Part shown: positions 1 to 9,358 of the stretch, in pieces
Layout: each line of letters begins with the position of its first letter
Numbering within the stretch: the first letter of the stretch is position 1
From: Microlunatus lacustris
GTDB taxonomy: Bacteria > Actinomycetota > Actinomycetes > Propionibacteriales > Propionibacteriaceae
DNA: 64,000 nt
Assembly (NCBI GenBank): GCA_039527025.1
Contig: BAAAJN010000002.1
Coordinates: 248,001-312,000, forward strand
Direction: 5' to 3'
Translations under genes and position numbers: made by a program
Notes under the pieces: model-generated
Database searches by the model: none
Told to the model about the DNA's origin: nothing
Seen by the model: the letters and a program-made list of their open reading frames with translations, nothing else

Positions 1-616
1 AGAGCTGGGCGCCGGCGAGGAAGATCTGCCGGTCCGGCCAGTACACGACCCGGGTGCCCGTCCTGCCCTTGGCCACCCGGCCCGCCTTGCGCAGCGACCC
101 GCCCGGGGTGAACAGCGCGTCAGGACCCGGCCCGTCGAAGGTGCCCGGCACCCCGCGCCGGAACGACATCGTCCAGGTCGCCCCCAGCCGGTCGACCTCG
201 ACGTCCAGCCGGGTGGACAGCGCGTTCACCACCGAGGCGCCGACACCGTGCAGGCCACCGGTGGCGTTGTAGGAGCCTGCGCCGAACTTGCCCCCGGCGT
301 GCAGCTTGGTGAAGACCACCTCGACCCCGGACAGGCCCGTCCGCGGCTCGATGTCGACGGGGATGCCACGGGCGTGGTCGGTGACCGCGATGCCGCCGTC
401 GGCGCGGAGGGTGACCGAGATCTCCCGGCCGTGCCCGCCGAGCGCCTCGTCCACGGCGTTGTCGATGATCTCCCACAGGCAGTGCATCAGGCCCCGCGTG
501 TCGGTGGAGCCGATGTACATCGCCGGCCGCTTGCGGACCGCCTCGAGACCTTCGAGGACCAGCAGGTGGCGGGCCTCGTACTCGCGGTTCTCGGTCGTCG
601 GGGTGGCGGCAGGCAC
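1..616 (-). CDS. parE: Type IIA topoisomerase ATPase subunit (ParE/GyrB), 5' part only
   Basis: The N-terminal 205 residues of a topoisomerase B subunit; the gene runs off the left edge, so the transducer and Toprim domains are missing. The GHKL ATPase motifs are visible: KRPAMYIGS, EIIDNAVDEALGG (N box), TDHGRGIP (G1) and GGLHGVGASVVNALS (G2). The B subunit hydrolyses ATP to drive strand passage in an A2B2 enzyme. The GTG start at 616 is preceded by TACCCT at 623-628, exactly 6 nt upstream, which suggests a leaderless mRNA. Location beside rpoD rather than dnaN/recF argues for a parE-type second copy, but gyrB cannot be excluded from this fragment. Confidence 0.88.
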   Translation of the reverse strand, partial: MPAATPTTENREYEARHLLVLEGLEAVRKRPAMYIGSTDTRGLMHCLWEIIDNAVDEALGGHGREISVTLRADGGIAVTDHARGIPVDIEPRTGLSGVEVVFTKLHAGGKFGAGSYNATGGLHGVGASVVNALSTRLDVEVDRLGATWTMSFRRGVPGTFDGPGPDALFTPGGSLRKAGRVAKGRTGTRVVYWPDRQIFLAGAQL

Positions 617-894
617 GCGGCGAGGGTACCCCCGACGGCCCTTTGAACCCGGAACGTAGGCTGACTGCTCCGGAGGTGTTCCCAGCACACGACGGGCTGC
701 CGGTTCCCCGGGGACGGGGGCGGCAGTTGTTACACAAGAGACACGGCTCCGAGATGGGAAGAGGGAATGATCGGAGCCTGATTGGATGTTGACTACAACG
801 GAGGGGGACGGGGCCAGCCAGGCACCAACCACCACCGGCAAGTCCCCACCCCAGTACGAAGATCAATTCTGATCATCAGGAAGCGAGGCCTCCC

Positions 895-1092
895 GTGAGC
901 ACTTCAGTCATCGAAGGTGCCGAGTTGACTGCCGCCGATCGTTGCGATCGGTGCGGAGCTCAGGCATACGTCCGCGTCACTCTGGCCAGCGGGTTCGACC
1001 TCATGTTCTGCGCCCACCACGGCAAGGAGCACGCCGACAAGCTCAAGCAGGTGGCGCTCGAGATCCACGACGAGTCCGCCAAGATCAAGTAG
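895..1092 (+). CDS. DUF7455 family small zinc-ribbon-like protein
   Basis: A 65-residue protein starting at GTG. It has CDRC (Cys17, Cys20) and a second cluster CAHH (Cys39, His41, His42), a likely treble-clef or zinc-ribbon site, followed by a charged helix. This family is common in actinobacteria next to the rpoD/topoisomerase locus, as here, and its role is unknown. A perfect 12-bp hairpin follows 26 bases after the stop, so it is probably a single-gene transcript. Conserved cysteines and context make it a real gene. Confidence 0.85.
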   Translation: MSTSVIEGAELTAADRCDRCGAQAYVRVTLASGFDLMFCAHHGKEHADKLKQVALEIHDESAKIK

Positions 1093-1118
1093 TTCGGACT
1101 CCCAGAGCTCGACCGCCC

Positions 1119-1148
1119 GACCCCTCCGTCCTCGTCGACGGAGGGGTC
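1119..1148 (+). terminator. Intrinsic terminator hairpin after the DUF7455 gene
   Basis: Perfect 12-bp inverted repeat (GACCCCTCCGTC / GACGGAGGGGTC) with a 6-nt loop, 26 bases after the stop codon. There is no U-tract, as is usual in high-GC actinobacteria. Confidence 0.7.
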
Positions 1149-1184
1149 GTGCGCTTCCCGCGCGGGACACCGGAGGCGTCCAGG

Positions 1185-1450
1185 CCGGCCCGGCCCAGGA
1201 GGTCGTCCGCCGGTGGGCCCGGGTGGCGACGAGGTACGTGGCGACACCGATGGCGACGCACCAGGCCAGCGGGGCCCCGAGGTCGCCGTCGACCCGGCAG
1301 CCGGCCAGCAGGTCCCGGAGCGCGTCGACGATGGAGGTCACCGGCTGGTGCTCGGCCGACGCGCGCACCGGGCCGGGCTGGTGGCAGCGGGCACGAAGGC
1401 CGAGCTGACGAACGGCAGGAAGATGAGCGGGTGGTCCGTGACGACGGCCG
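1185..1450 (-). pseudogene. Remnant of an ABC-2 type transporter permease (3' end)
   Basis: The minus strand encodes, in two frames, pieces that join into the conserved C-terminal end of a DrrB-type ABC-2 permease. One frame gives HPLIFLPFVSSAFVPAAT; the next gives GPVRASAEHQPVTSIVDALR, then a final hydrophobic helix (LAWCVAIGVATYLVAT) and a basic tail HRRTT. The frames meet near 1375-1380, where one missing base (an ATG of a usual MPG motif reading AG) would explain the shift. No ATPase partner or upstream two thirds of the gene is present, so it is a decayed fragment. Edges are approximate. Confidence 0.6.
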
Positions 1451-1775
1451 CGAGCGGAGAAGGCCTGATCCACGCTCGCTGGCGCACTGATCGGTCGGGC
1501 AGCCACCCCTGTCGCCAGCAGCCCAGGTCACGGCAGCCCCCGATCAGCCACAGAGCGACGGCGAGGGTGCCCCCACCCGCGCTCGTCCCAGCGGCTTCTG
1601 CCGTTTCCCGAGCTCGCCTCCGCAGGGCGGGAGGGGAGTGACCTCGGATCCCGGCCACGTCAGCGAACCACGGACCGTTCTACAGCATGCGCGCAGCTGA
1701 GACAAAGCAGCAGCGGTGACGCACGTCATCTCCCTGCTCGGACCGGTCGTCGGGAGGCACGGCTAACCTCGACCG
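1451..1775. other. Non-coding stretch, nothing recognised
   Basis: No open frame here has recognisable motifs. It lies upstream of the permease remnant and may contain further decayed sequence of the same lost gene. At its right end TAACCT (1764-1769) is a likely -10 box for the next gene. Confidence 0.4.
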
Positions 1776-1982
1776 GTGAACAAGCGTCCGCGTCGACTCG
1801 CCCTCGCCGCGGTCTTCTTGGTGGCGGCAGTCGTGTGGCTGCCACTCAGCAGAGCCGTCGAGGGGCCCGTGCTCCTCAGCATCACCTACAACCACGGAGT
1901 GCATGCGGCAGACCTGCTGTCAGTCGCGCTGGTGTTCGGCGCCGCCCTGTGCCTGGGGGTCGACCGGCAACGTAGTCGGTAG
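1776..1982 (+). CDS. Small two-helix membrane protein, function unknown
   Basis: 68 residues from a GTG start: basic N-terminus (MNKRPRR), one hydrophobic helix at about 8-26, an extracytoplasmic loop, a second helix at about 47-62 and a short basic tail. I do not recognise the family. The start is supported by TAACCT exactly 6 nt upstream, the leaderless arrangement seen at many genes in this window. It sits alone between the permease remnant and the convergent secreted-protein gene. Codon usage looks normal, but a gene this short remains uncertain. Confidence 0.5.
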   Translation: MNKRPRRLALAAVFLVAAVVWLPLSRAVEGPVLLSITYNHGVHAADLLSVALVFGAALCLGVDRQRSR

Positions 1983-2050
1983 CCGGGGCGCGGCTGGTAC
2001 CACCCGGAGTTCGCGTCGCGTGCCCCGCCCTGTCGATCTGAGCGCCCCCC

Positions 2051-3130
2051 TCACCTGATCCGGACGACCGTGGCGGGGGTCTTCTGCGGGTCGGCTCCGG
2101 CCTCGCGCACGGCATGCAGACGCCCGCGGTTGTCGGTCTCGAGCGCCAAGACCCGCGGCAGCCTCATGTACGTCGAGGACTTGCCCTTCCGGATCACCGA
2201 GATGCGGCCGAGATGTGGGTGGGCGACGAAGAGGCGACCGCTCGTCCCGACCGCCAGATCAACGGGGCCGGTGTAGCGCTGGGGAAGCACCTCCACCTTC
2301 CTGGTGGTCGGGCTGATCGCGTAGATGACGCTCGAGGTCGCCGTGGCGCCCGACCTGAGGCGGGGTTGTCCGGCGACGTACACGGTGCCGTCACGTCGGA
2401 CCTCGACCTCCGCGGGCGCAGCCTCGAAGGCCACCTTCGTGCCGACCACGCAGGACGGCCAACCTGATGCCTTCGCCAGGGCCTTGGACACGGTGATGGT
2501 GACTGCCGGCAGCACAGCCAGAACCGACACCTTGCCAGCCTTGTCGACGTGGTAGATCGTGTTCCCGTCCCGGTCGGCGACGTACCAGGACTGGTCCGGG
2601 CCAGCAGCCAGCGACGGCAGGGACGTGTCGAGGAGGCCCCGGTAGGAGGCGTCCGCGCCCAGGCCCCTGGTGACGCAGCTGCTGGCGGAACGGGTGCCGT
2701 AGCGGGCCCTGCGGTCCGGGTTCGTGGAGTACTCGAGGGCGCCCACGTCCGTGCTCTCGAGGTACTCGCCGCCGCGGCTCAGGTAGAGCCTCGAGTCCAC
2801 CTCTGGCGCGCCGGTCATGGTGTTGTGCAAGGTCATCGTCTGGCCGACGGTGACCCCGTCACGGGAGTAGGCGACGCCGCCGTCGCCCTCCACCTTGGGG
2901 GTGCAGCCCGGGTACGGGAGCGCCTTACCCGTGCCGTCCGCTCTCACCTGGTTCACCGTCGTGCACGCCAGGATCGCGATGTTCTGGTCGTGGACGCTGA
3001 AGCGGTTCGTGATGTAGGAGCTGGAGGAGTAGACGACGGTGGCTCTCGGGACGGCGGCCTGTGCGGGCGTCCCCAACGTCAGCGCAGCGGCAACCCCTGC
3101 GACCATCCCGGTGATGATGCGTCTCTTCAT
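2051..3130 (-). CDS. Secreted beta-propeller-like protein (ScyD/ScyE or NHL-like)
   Basis: 359 residues. The start was set at the ATG that opens a good signal peptide: MKRR, a hydrophobic core to about residue 20, then TPAQA with cleavage after Ala25. The mature part has repeated beta-rich units with SRDG, DRDGNTIYHVD, RRDGTVYVAG and TDNRGRLHAV turns, typical of six-bladed propellers of the NHL/ScyD type common in actinobacteria. Several cysteines suggest disulphides outside the cell. No enzyme motif is visible, so the ligand is unknown. The gene is monocistronic; 223 bases of apparently empty DNA separate it from the MerR gene. Confidence 0.7.
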   Translation of the reverse strand: MKRRIITGMVAGVAAALTLGTPAQAAVPRATVVYSSSSYITNRFSVHDQNIAILACTTVNQVRADGTGKALPYPGCTPKVEGDGGVAYSRDGVTVGQTMTLHNTMTGAPEVDSRLYLSRGGEYLESTDVGALEYSTNPDRRARYGTRSASSCVTRGLGADASYRGLLDTSLPSLAAGPDQSWYVADRDGNTIYHVDKAGKVSVLAVLPAVTITVSKALAKASGWPSCVVGTKVAFEAAPAEVEVRRDGTVYVAGQPRLRSGATATSSVIYAISPTTRKVEVLPQRYTGPVDLAVGTSGRLFVAHPHLGRISVIRKGKSSTYMRLPRVLALETDNRGRLHAVREAGADPQKTPATVVRIR

Positions 3131-3353
3131 GTGCGCTGAGCTCCCTGTCGGTGGCGATGACAGGAGAGGTCTAGCACACCCCGGAGCCCTGGTGGGGCAG
3201 ATCGCGTGGGGCCAGGCGGCGCGACCCTTCGACCGACCTGATGCCGAGTGCGCCACTGCACGGTGTGGTCAGGCCGTGCAGATGGACAGATCACCGCGCT
3301 CGCTCGGCCGTCAGGACATCTAGCGCTCCACCAGCGTCGCCGGATGCCGGTGG

Positions 3354-4127
3354 TCAGTCACCACGGCCCTTCTCCTGCGGCCGTCCTGCCCTCTCGTCGC
3401 TCAGCCCGCTGGCGCGCCGGGTCGCGATGACGCCCGCTCGCGCGAGGACGTCCAGCTGTGCCTGGTTGAAGAGCTCCCTGACCGTCTCGAGGAACGTCTC
3501 CCGGGTGACCTCGAGTCCTTTCGAGAGGTGGGCCGCCGGGTCGCTCAGCCACGGGTAGTCGCTGAGGTTCTGGGCGAGCTGCGGGGCGAGGGTCTCGGCG
3601 ACCCGCTGCCGGGTGGCCTCGTCTGCAGTCGCCGGTAGCGCGTCGAACTCGACGCCTGCGTCTGCCGGCTCCGCCTCCACCATCTCCTTGAGGTCAGCCA
3701 TGGCCGACTCGTCGTAGAGCTGGGCGTACACGAGCATGAGAGACCGCTCCGGGCCGGACAGCCGGCCGGCGAGGTCGGCGAAGCCCGAGGGCACGTCGGT
3801 GGCCGTCGTCCCTTCCAGGATCGCCCGGATCTCAGCGCGGGAACGCTGCAGTCGTTCGATGCTCGCGGCCAGGTCGGCGTCGATGGAGAGCAGGGCCGCC
3901 GATGGTGCAGCCGCTCCGAGCCCCACTGACTCGATCTGCGCGAGCGGCACCCCGAGGTCACGGAGCCGTCGGATCTGCAGCAGCCGCACGAGGTGGCGGG
4001 CGCCGTACTGCTTGTAACCGTTGGACTTCCGCTCAGGCTGCTCCAGCAGGCCGGATCGGTGGTAGTGCCGGACCGTGTTCACCGTCGTCCCGGCGAGGTC
4101 CGCCACCTCGCTCGTGCTCCACGCCAT
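3354..4127 (-). CDS. MerR family transcriptional regulator
   Basis: 257 residues, starting at the ATG that opens the winged helix (WSTSEVADLAGTTVNTVRHY, then GYKQYGARHLVRLLQIRRLR), the MerR DNA-binding domain in residues 1-75. A coiled-coil region follows, then a long helical C-terminal part seen in actinobacterial MerR proteins that probably binds an effector. There is no cysteine cluster for metals, so an organic ligand or drug is more likely. It is divergent from a small-multidrug-export-type gene, and the 216-bp gap has a promoter with the long MerR spacer (4250-4280). It most likely controls that transporter; this is inferred from layout and the promoter. Confidence 0.85.
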   Translation of the reverse strand: MAWSTSEVADLAGTTVNTVRHYHRSGLLEQPERKSNGYKQYGARHLVRLLQIRRLRDLGVPLAQIESVGLGAAAPSAALLSIDADLAASIERLQRSRAEIRAILEGTTATDVPSGFADLAGRLSGPERSLMLVYAQLYDESAMADLKEMVEAEPADAGVEFDALPATADEATRQRVAETLAPQLAQNLSDYPWLSDPAAHLSKGLEVTRETFLETVRELFNQAQLDVLARAGVIATRRASGLSDERAGRPQEKGRGD

Positions 4128-4249
4128 CACCTGACTCCGTTCGTCGTTCGCTCCGGAAGCCCCGGCAGCGGCCGTGATGAGCACCAGGACCCTGCGCCAG
4201 GCGCAGAGTCAGACGGAGCACCGGCCTGCAGACGCGTCCGAGAGGTCAC

Positions 4250-4280
4250 TTGACCCTGTGCCGACAACACGGTCTCTACT
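4250..4280 (+). promoter_or_regulatory. MerR-type promoter with 19-bp spacer and internal dyad
   Basis: TTGACC (4250-4255) and TCTACT (4275-4280) are separated by 19 bp instead of 17. The spacer carries an imperfect dyad, GACCCTGTG / AACACGGTC (7 of 9 paired, 4252-4274). An overlong spacer with a dyad is the hallmark of MerR-controlled promoters, where the bound activator untwists DNA. It points at the gene starting at 4344. Confidence 0.65.
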
Positions 4281-4343
4281 CCTCATGCACCCTCACGGCG
4301 GTCACTCGGCCGGCGTGAACCGACATCTCGAGGAAGACCCGAC

Positions 4344-4982
4344 ATGGACAACCCGTACGAGTGGTTGCAAGACTTCATCGCGCAGGTGCCCGACATCCTC
4401 CAACCCTTGATCGTCGCTCTCGCCGGCGCGGTCCCCTACATCGAGGGTGAGGGTGCGGCGGCCTTCGGCATCATCGCTGGGATCAACCCGATCGTAGCCG
4501 CGGTCGCCGCCGCGACGGGCAACATCCTCTGCGTCCTCGGCGTGGTGGTCCTCGGTTCACGCCTCCGTGAAGGTGTCGTCGCCCGCCGCGCGGCGGGAAC
4601 CGGGAGAGCACGGGCTGACCGTCCCGTCGTCGCAGCGGCCGTCGGCGGACAGGGTGGAGGCACCAGGTCGCACGCGGGAGCGCCTGCAGCTACTGCCGTC
4701 GTCGTCGACCAGGGTGCGGAGCAGGCAGACGACACGAACGCGAAGCCGACCAGGCGCGCGAAGGGCCGAGCGCGGCTCCGTGGCTGGATGGTCCGCTTCG
4801 GCGTCCCCGGGGCGAGCATCCTCGCCCCGCTCGCCCTCCCGACCATGCTGACTGCCGCGTTCTTCGTGGCTTCGGGGGTTCCCAAGCACTGGGTCATCCT
4901 CTGGCAGGTCGTCGCCATCGTCTCGTGGACGAGCGCGATCGCGATCGCCACGACCGGCGTCCTCACCCTCGTCGGCTGGTGA
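4344..4982 (+). CDS. Small multidrug export family membrane protein
   Basis: 212 residues. The N-terminal hydrophobic part has the family signature YIEGEGAAAFGI and INPIVAAVAAATGN; then comes a long charged, low-complexity cytoplasmic loop (about 80-150) and a second membrane block with RFGVPGASILAPLALPT and two further helices. This matches the Sm_multidrug_ex family (PF06695), whose transport role is poorly tested. The start has GAGGAAG about 8 nt upstream. The divergent MerR gene and a 19-bp-spacer promoter suggest inducible expression. The central loop is longer than I would expect for the family. Confidence 0.7.
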   Translation: MDNPYEWLQDFIAQVPDILQPLIVALAGAVPYIEGEGAAAFGIIAGINPIVAAVAAATGNILCVLGVVVLGSRLREGVVARRAAGTGRARADRPVVAAAVGGQGGGTRSHAGAPAATAVVVDQGAEQADDTNAKPTRRAKGRARLRGWMVRFGVPGASILAPLALPTMLTAAFFVASGVPKHWVILWQVVAIVSWTSAIAIATTGVLTLVGW

Positions 4983-5170
4983 TGATCCCCCTCAGCCTCC
5001 TCCCGTCCGCAGTCCCGCACCGGTTCGGGAGGACCGCCACCGGACGACCGCACTGACAGCTTTCGATCACGGGCCGCTCGGCGAGCGCTCCAGCCGGAGC
5101 AGGGCGTCCGCCGTCCTGGGAGCCGCGACGGTCCACGGCGGCGGGCGCTCGGCCCACCAGACCCCCGGAC

Positions 5171-5210
5171 ACGACAGCGCCCCCGCTCGGAGGAGCGGGG
5201 GCGCTGTCGT
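5171..5210 (-). terminator. Strong bidirectional terminator downstream of rpoD
   Basis: A perfect 18-bp stem (ACGACAGCGCCCCCGCTC and its complement) with a 4-nt GGAG loop lies 19 bases beyond the rpoD stop codon. It could also stop transcripts arriving from 4982 on the plus strand. Confidence 0.85.
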
Positions 5211-5228
5211 CGTCAGCCGGCGGGCTGC

Positions 5229-6629
<1,401 letters not shown>

Positions 6630-6847
6630 GAAGAACCTCTCGGGCTTGCAAGGTGGAACAAGGGCAGGCAGAGCCCCGCGGATGTCAACAGGAGCTCCAG
6701 GACGTAGTCTGGCACGACCTTCCAAACAGTGCACTGAGGATCTGCCGAGAGTCACTCAGCCGCGCATCCGCAGGGCCCGCGACGAGCGTACGCGCGAGGG
6801 CGGCGTCTGCAGGGGGCCGCGCTGCCGGACGGCCGGGCAGCCGGACC

Positions 6848-7282
6848 TCAGACGGTCTCGGCCTTGACCGCGAGCACCGGGCAGGCCGCGTCCAGCAGCA
6901 CCCGCTGGGCGTTGCTGCCCAGCAGCAGCTTGCCGACCGGGGAGCGCTTCCGCAGGCCGATCACGATGAACTCGGCGGCCCGGGCCTCCGCGGTGGTGAT
7001 CAGGTCCTCTGCCGGGTCGAGCGCGTCGGCAGCCTCCTTGATCTCGAAGGGCACCCCCGCGGAGAGCAGCTCCGCACGCAGGTCGGCGACCTCGCCGTCG
7101 GTCGCGGTGTGCACGACGACCACCTCGGCGCCACGCGCCCTGGCCTCGGCGAGCGCCCGGGCCAGCGCCGCCCGACCCTCGGCCTTGGGCGAGTAGCCGA
7201 CCACGATCACGCGGGTGCGGTCGCCGTCAACGCGCTCGGCGGCCGCCGTCGTCGTCGGTGCTGCCCGCTGCGTCTCGGCCAT
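6848..7282 (-). CDS. Universal stress protein (UspA family)
   Basis: 144 residues. A single Usp domain: RVIVVGYSPKAEGRAALARAL at the first strand, then VVVVHTA, a middle acidic helix, and the C-terminal IVIGLRKRSPVGKLLLGSNAQRVL, which resembles the G-2x-G-9x-G(S/T) nucleotide loop. ATP-binding Usp proteins act in stress and dormancy. The start ATG overlaps the upstream gene's stop by one base (TGATG), so it is co-transcribed and translationally coupled with the GCS2-family ligase. Confidence 0.85.
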   Translation of the reverse strand: MAETQRAAPTTTAAAERVDGDRTRVIVVGYSPKAEGRAALARALAEARARGAEVVVVHTATDGEVADLRAELLSAGVPFEIKEAADALDPAEDLITTAEARAAEFIVIGLRKRSPVGKLLLGSNAQRVLLDAACPVLAVKAETV

Positions 7283-8757
7283 CAGTCCGCCCCCCAGGTG
7301 TGTACCGGCTCGTTGCTGTGCATCCCGTCGAGGTAGTGGCTGAGCATCCCGCGCAGGGCGGCCTCGCGCGACTCCCCCGCCCGCTCCCGACGGTGCACCT
7401 CGGCAGTCTGCCACGTCGCGCCGTTGGCGCCCCGGAGGCAGCGGCGCTCGATGATGTCGAGCAGCCGGCCGCTCTCGGCGTCGGACACTCCCCACAGGGC
7501 CAGCCCCGCCGCGGCCCGCGGCAGCAGCTTGCGGACCACCAGCTCGGCCGCCCGGACGTGGCCGACCTGGGGCCAGTAGACCTCGGCGCCGATGCCGTGG
7601 CGGGCGCCCGCGACGAAGTTCTCGTGCGCCGCCTGGAACGACATCTGGCTCCAGACCGGCCGGTCGTCGTCGGCCAGCGACCGGACCAGACCGGCGAAGA
7701 ACGCCGCGTTGGCCAGGGTGTCCACGACGGTGGGCCCTGCGGGCAGCACCCGGTTCTCCACCCGCAGGTGCGGCTTGCCGCCGGAGACGTCGTAGACGGG
7801 CCGGTTCCAGCGGTAGACGGTCCCGTTGTGCAGCTTCAGCTCCTCGAGGGCGGGCACGCCGCCCGCGTCGAGCACCGCCGCCGGGTCCTCCTCGCTGGTG
7901 ATCGGCAGCAGGGCCGGGAAGTAGCGCGAATTCTCCTCGAACAGGTCGAAGATCGAGGTGACCCAGCGCTCACCGAACCAGACCCGGGGCCGGACGCCCT
8001 GCACCTTGAGCTCCTCGGGTCGGGTGTCGGTGCTCTGCTCGAAGAGCGGGATCCGGGACTCCGCATAGAGCTCGTGGCCGAACAGGTAGGGCGAGTTGGC
8101 CCCGACCGCGACCTGCACCCCGGCGATGGCCTGGGCGGCGTTCCAGTAGCCGGCGAAGTCGTCCGGGCTCACCTGCAGGTGCACCTGCGTCGAGGTGCAG
8201 GCGGCCTCGGGCGCGATCGTCGCCGACACCATCTGCAGCCGCTCGACCCCGTCGATGACGATCTCGAGGTCCTCGCCACGGGCGGCGAAGATCTGCTGGT
8301 CCAGCAGGGAGTACCGCGGGTTCTCGCTGAGGTTCTCCAACGTCGCGTGCTCAGGGCGCAGGGTGGGCAGGATCCCGACCATCACGGTCTGGGCGCCGAT
8401 CTCCTGCGCCTTGGGGTCGGCCGCGTTGAGCGCGGCCCGGACCGACTCCTCGAACCGGGTGAACCCCGACTCGCTGAGCCGGCGGGGCGGCACGTTGATC
8501 TCGATGTTGAACCGGCCCAGCTCGGTGACGAAGGACGGGTCGGCGATGGCCTGCAGCACCTCCGCGTTGCGCATCGCGGGCTCGCACTGGTCGTCGACCA
8601 GGTTCAGCTCGATCTCCAGGCCCACCATCGGGCGCTCGAAGTCGAAGCGCGACTCGGTGAGCATCCGCGCGAGCACGTCGAGGCCCTTGCGGACCTTCTC
8701 CCGGTGCCGCTTGCGGTCCTCACGGGTGAAGGCGGTCTGGTCGACCTCGGCTCCCAT
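7282..8757 (-). CDS. Glutamate-cysteine ligase family 2 (GCS2) protein
   Basis: 491 residues. GCS2-type features: GLEIELNLVDDQCEP near the N-terminus, ELGRFNIEINVPPR (metal and glutamate site), and CTSTQVHLQVSP. The family forms gamma-glutamyl amide bonds with ATP, but many actinobacterial members are of unknown substrate, and mycothiol rather than glutathione is the expected thiol here. A carboxylate-amine ligase role is therefore as likely as true GshA activity. The UspA gene follows with a 1-base overlap. The divergent gene at 8830 is 72 bp away. Confidence 0.82.
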   Translation of the reverse strand: MGAEVDQTAFTREDRKRHREKVRKGLDVLARMLTESRFDFERPMVGLEIELNLVDDQCEPAMRNAEVLQAIADPSFVTELGRFNIEINVPPRRLSESGFTRFEESVRAALNAADPKAQEIGAQTVMVGILPTLRPEHATLENLSENPRYSLLDQQIFAARGEDLEIVIDGVERLQMVSATIAPEAACTSTQVHLQVSPDDFAGYWNAAQAIAGVQVAVGANSPYLFGHELYAESRIPLFEQSTDTRPEELKVQGVRPRVWFGERWVTSIFDLFEENSRYFPALLPITSEEDPAAVLDAGGVPALEELKLHNGTVYRWNRPVYDVSGGKPHLRVENRVLPAGPTVVDTLANAAFFAGLVRSLADDDRPVWSQMSFQAAHENFVAGARHGIGAEVYWPQVGHVRAAELVVRKLLPRAAAGLALWGVSDAESGRLLDIIERRCLRGANGATWQTAEVHRRERAGESREAALRGMLSHYLDGMHSNEPVHTWGAD

Positions 8758-8829
8758 GAGCCCATCCTGCCCTGGACCGGCGCGCGGTCAACGGGCGGTC
8801 CCCCAGCCCGTCCCGCTAGCGTGGCGGAC

Positions 8830-9315
8830 GTGCAGCTGAGCGACGTGCTCGCCGCCACCGGGGCACTCGCCGACGCCGGCGTGCGGCACTGGCTGAGCGG
8901 CGGCTGGGGCGTGGACGCCCTGGTCGGGCGGGTGACCAGAGCCCACCGCGACCTCGATCTGGCGGTCGACGCCGATCAGCTGGCCCGGGTGGTCGAGGTG
9001 CTCGGCGGGCTCGGCTACCGGACCGAGACCGACTGGCTGCCCGTCCGGCTGGAGCTGGCCGCGCCCGGCCGGCGCTGGGTCGACCTGCACCCGGTGGTGT
9101 TCGGCGCCCGCGGCGACGGCGTGCAGGCGGGGCTGGACGGCGCGAGCTTCGCCTACCCGGCCACCGACCTCCTCGCCGGGGCGGTCGAGGGCCACCGGCT
9201 GCCCTGTCTCTCGGCTGCCCGCCAGCGGGTCTTCCACACCGGGTACCCGCCACGAGCCCAGGACCTGCACGACCTGGCGCTGCTCGACGCCCTGGAGACC
9301 GTCCCGCCGCGGTGA
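8830..9315 (+). CDS. Nucleotidyltransferase of the AadB/LinA type (aminoglycoside-resistance-like)
   Basis: 161 residues. The family hallmark WLSGGWGVDALVGRVTRAHRD with DLDLAVD right after it gives the GG...DxD nucleotidyltransferase site that binds Mg-ATP. WVDLHPVVF and the C-terminal HDLALLDAL fit small nucleotidyltransferases that adenylylate aminoglycosides or lincosamides (PF10706). Many chromosomal copies have no proven drug substrate. GTG at 8830 was chosen because TAGCGT (8817-8822) lies 7 nt upstream, fitting a leaderless start; an in-frame GTG at 8821 would overlap that box. Confidence 0.75.
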   Translation: MQLSDVLAATGALADAGVRHWLSGGWGVDALVGRVTRAHRDLDLAVDADQLARVVEVLGGLGYRTETDWLPVRLELAAPGRRWVDLHPVVFGARGDGVQAGLDGASFAYPATDLLAGAVEGHRLPCLSAARQRVFHTGYPPRAQDLHDLALLDALETVPPR

Positions 9316-9358
9316 GCACCGGTCCCGCGACCCGGGCTGACGACTAGGGTCGAGCATC

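Noticed and set aside
120..866. 248-codon minus-strand frame at the left edge
   Set aside because: It is a different frame over the topoisomerase gene; the true frame starts at 616 with clear GHKL motifs.
3136..3157. TGTCGGTG near the secreted-protein start as a PafBC promoter
   Set aside because: The hexamer after 8 bp is AGGAGA, and no gene starts downstream on that strand.
5051..5058. CACTGACA (TGTCAGTG on the minus strand) upstream of the rpoD terminator
   Set aside because: No TAnnnT at the N8 position and no minus-strand gene follows.
6630..6755. N-terminal extension of RpoD to an ATG at 6755
   Set aside because: The extra 42 residues are not sigma-like, and a good ribosome site (GAGAGG) precedes GTG 6629.
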